From: Candidatus Geoarchaeota archaeon
GTDB taxonomy: Archaea > Thermoproteota > Thermoprotei > Gearchaeales > WAQG01
Direction: 5' to 3'
Assembly (NCBI GenBank): GCA_015520395.1
Contig: WAQG01000232.1
Location: forward strand, 1-5,842
Length of the DNA stretch: 5,842 nt
Positions 5,410 through 5,842 of the stretch are shown here, one piece after another. The notes under the pieces are model-generated. The model had not been told where the DNA came from. It worked only from the letters and a program-made list of their open reading frames with translations, and ran no database searches. Every line of letters starts with the position of its first letter. Position 1 is the first letter of the stretch. The translations under genes were made by a program, and so were the position numbers.

Positions 5410-5842
5410 CTAAATCTCGATAACTTTATCAGCTATCGTCTTAAAGAGAGCAACAACCCTATCGTCATGGGTCTCAGGATAGAACACCGCAATTAAGGTT
5501 ACACCACTAGACCTTATAATCCCTATCTTATCGAGAATGAAACTGTAGACCTTTAACGGATCGAAAAGATGTATGAGAACTGATAGATCGATCAACACTA
5601 TACTTCCCTTCATATTCTTCTTGGCATAGCTTTTTGCTATCTCAGTTATTGTAGCACCAAGCTCTGTTAAGCCGAGTCTCAGATGAGCGAATTCATCCCC
5701 GCCCACTGGATTCTGGGAAAATATGAATATGTGAACCATGTCGGGATCTACCCAAAGAGCTGACCTAAGAGCTTTTCTGGGAATTATATCCTGAAGCACT
5801 ATGATGTTTGTCTCAATTCCATGCTTCACATTCTCCTCAACT
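5410..5842 (-). CDS. Partial gene, DUF835 or RAD55/KaiC-like fold, AT-rich
   Basis: The frame is open to the right edge and ends at a TAG at 5410-5412. The earliest usable start seen is a GTG at 5829 (139 residues), but four more complete codons in frame upstream (Val-Glu-Glu-Asn) continue out of the window, so the true start may lie beyond it. Counting from that GTG, the protein alternates strands and helices: a strand at about 41-47 (VHIFIFSQNP), a long helix at about 63-82 (LTELGATITEIA), a strand IVLIDLSVLIHL (87-98), a helix through FILDKIG, a strand TLIAVF (121-126), and a final DKVIEI. This order resembles DUF835 proteins and the C-terminal half of RecA-like RAD55/KaiC relatives. No Walker A motif is visible in the part present. 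Base composition, about 41% GC, is far below the neighbouring genes, hinting at a different origin. Family assignment is tentative. Confidence 0.6.
   Translation of the reverse strand, partial: VEENVKHGIETNIIVLQDIIPRKALRSALWVDPDMVHIFIFSQNPVGGDEFAHLRLGLTELGATITEIAKSYAKKNMKGSIVLIDLSVLIHLFDPLKVYSFILDKIGIIRSSGVTLIAVFYPETHDDRVVALFKTIADKVIEI

Overview
The window looks like chromosomal DNA from a hyperthermophilic crenarchaeon (Thermoproteota), possibly a Desulfurococcales relative such as Aeropyrum. That placement is inferred from style, not from a database match. The genes use AGG/AGA for arginine and ATA for isoleucine. Archaeal BRE/TATA boxes sit about 30 bases upstream of the start codons of four genes, which implies leaderless mRNAs. 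One gene starts with TTG behind a perfect GGAGG. Most of the window is near 58% GC by hand count.

Layout. Positions 1-199 hold no gene I can support apart from the promoter and ribosome-binding site of the first gene. A NYN/PIN-like ribonuclease-type gene (200-751, +) is the only plus-strand gene. It converges, with a 26-base gap, on a series of five minus-strand genes. These are, from left to right: a membrane-anchored, cysteine-rich Ig-like surface protein (778-1617); a rubrerythrin with its C-terminal rubredoxin domain (1721-2281); a 279-base spacer; a 607-residue surface protein with an eight-fold beta-propeller repeat, a CARDB-like domain, a Ser/Thr-rich stalk and a membrane anchor at each end (2561-4384); a TatD-family-like metal-dependent hydrolase (4425-5291); and an AT-rich gene of DUF835/RAD55-like appearance that runs off the right edge (5410-5842).

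How the genes relate. Although five genes are co-oriented, four of them (778-1617, 1721-2281, 2561-4384, 4425-5291) each have their own promoter-like element, so this does not look like one operon. The rubrerythrin is a peroxide-detoxifying enzyme of the cytoplasm. The two genes around it encode extracytoplasmic proteins with no evident functional link to it beyond position. The NYN protein and the hydrolase are plausible nucleic-acid enzymes. The right-edge gene differs sharply in base composition (about 41% GC) and may come from a different source. I see no mobile element, CRISPR array, tRNA or rRNA. The most unusual material is the pair of surface proteins, the altered NYN active-site motif, and the composition changes inside the first gene and at the right edge.
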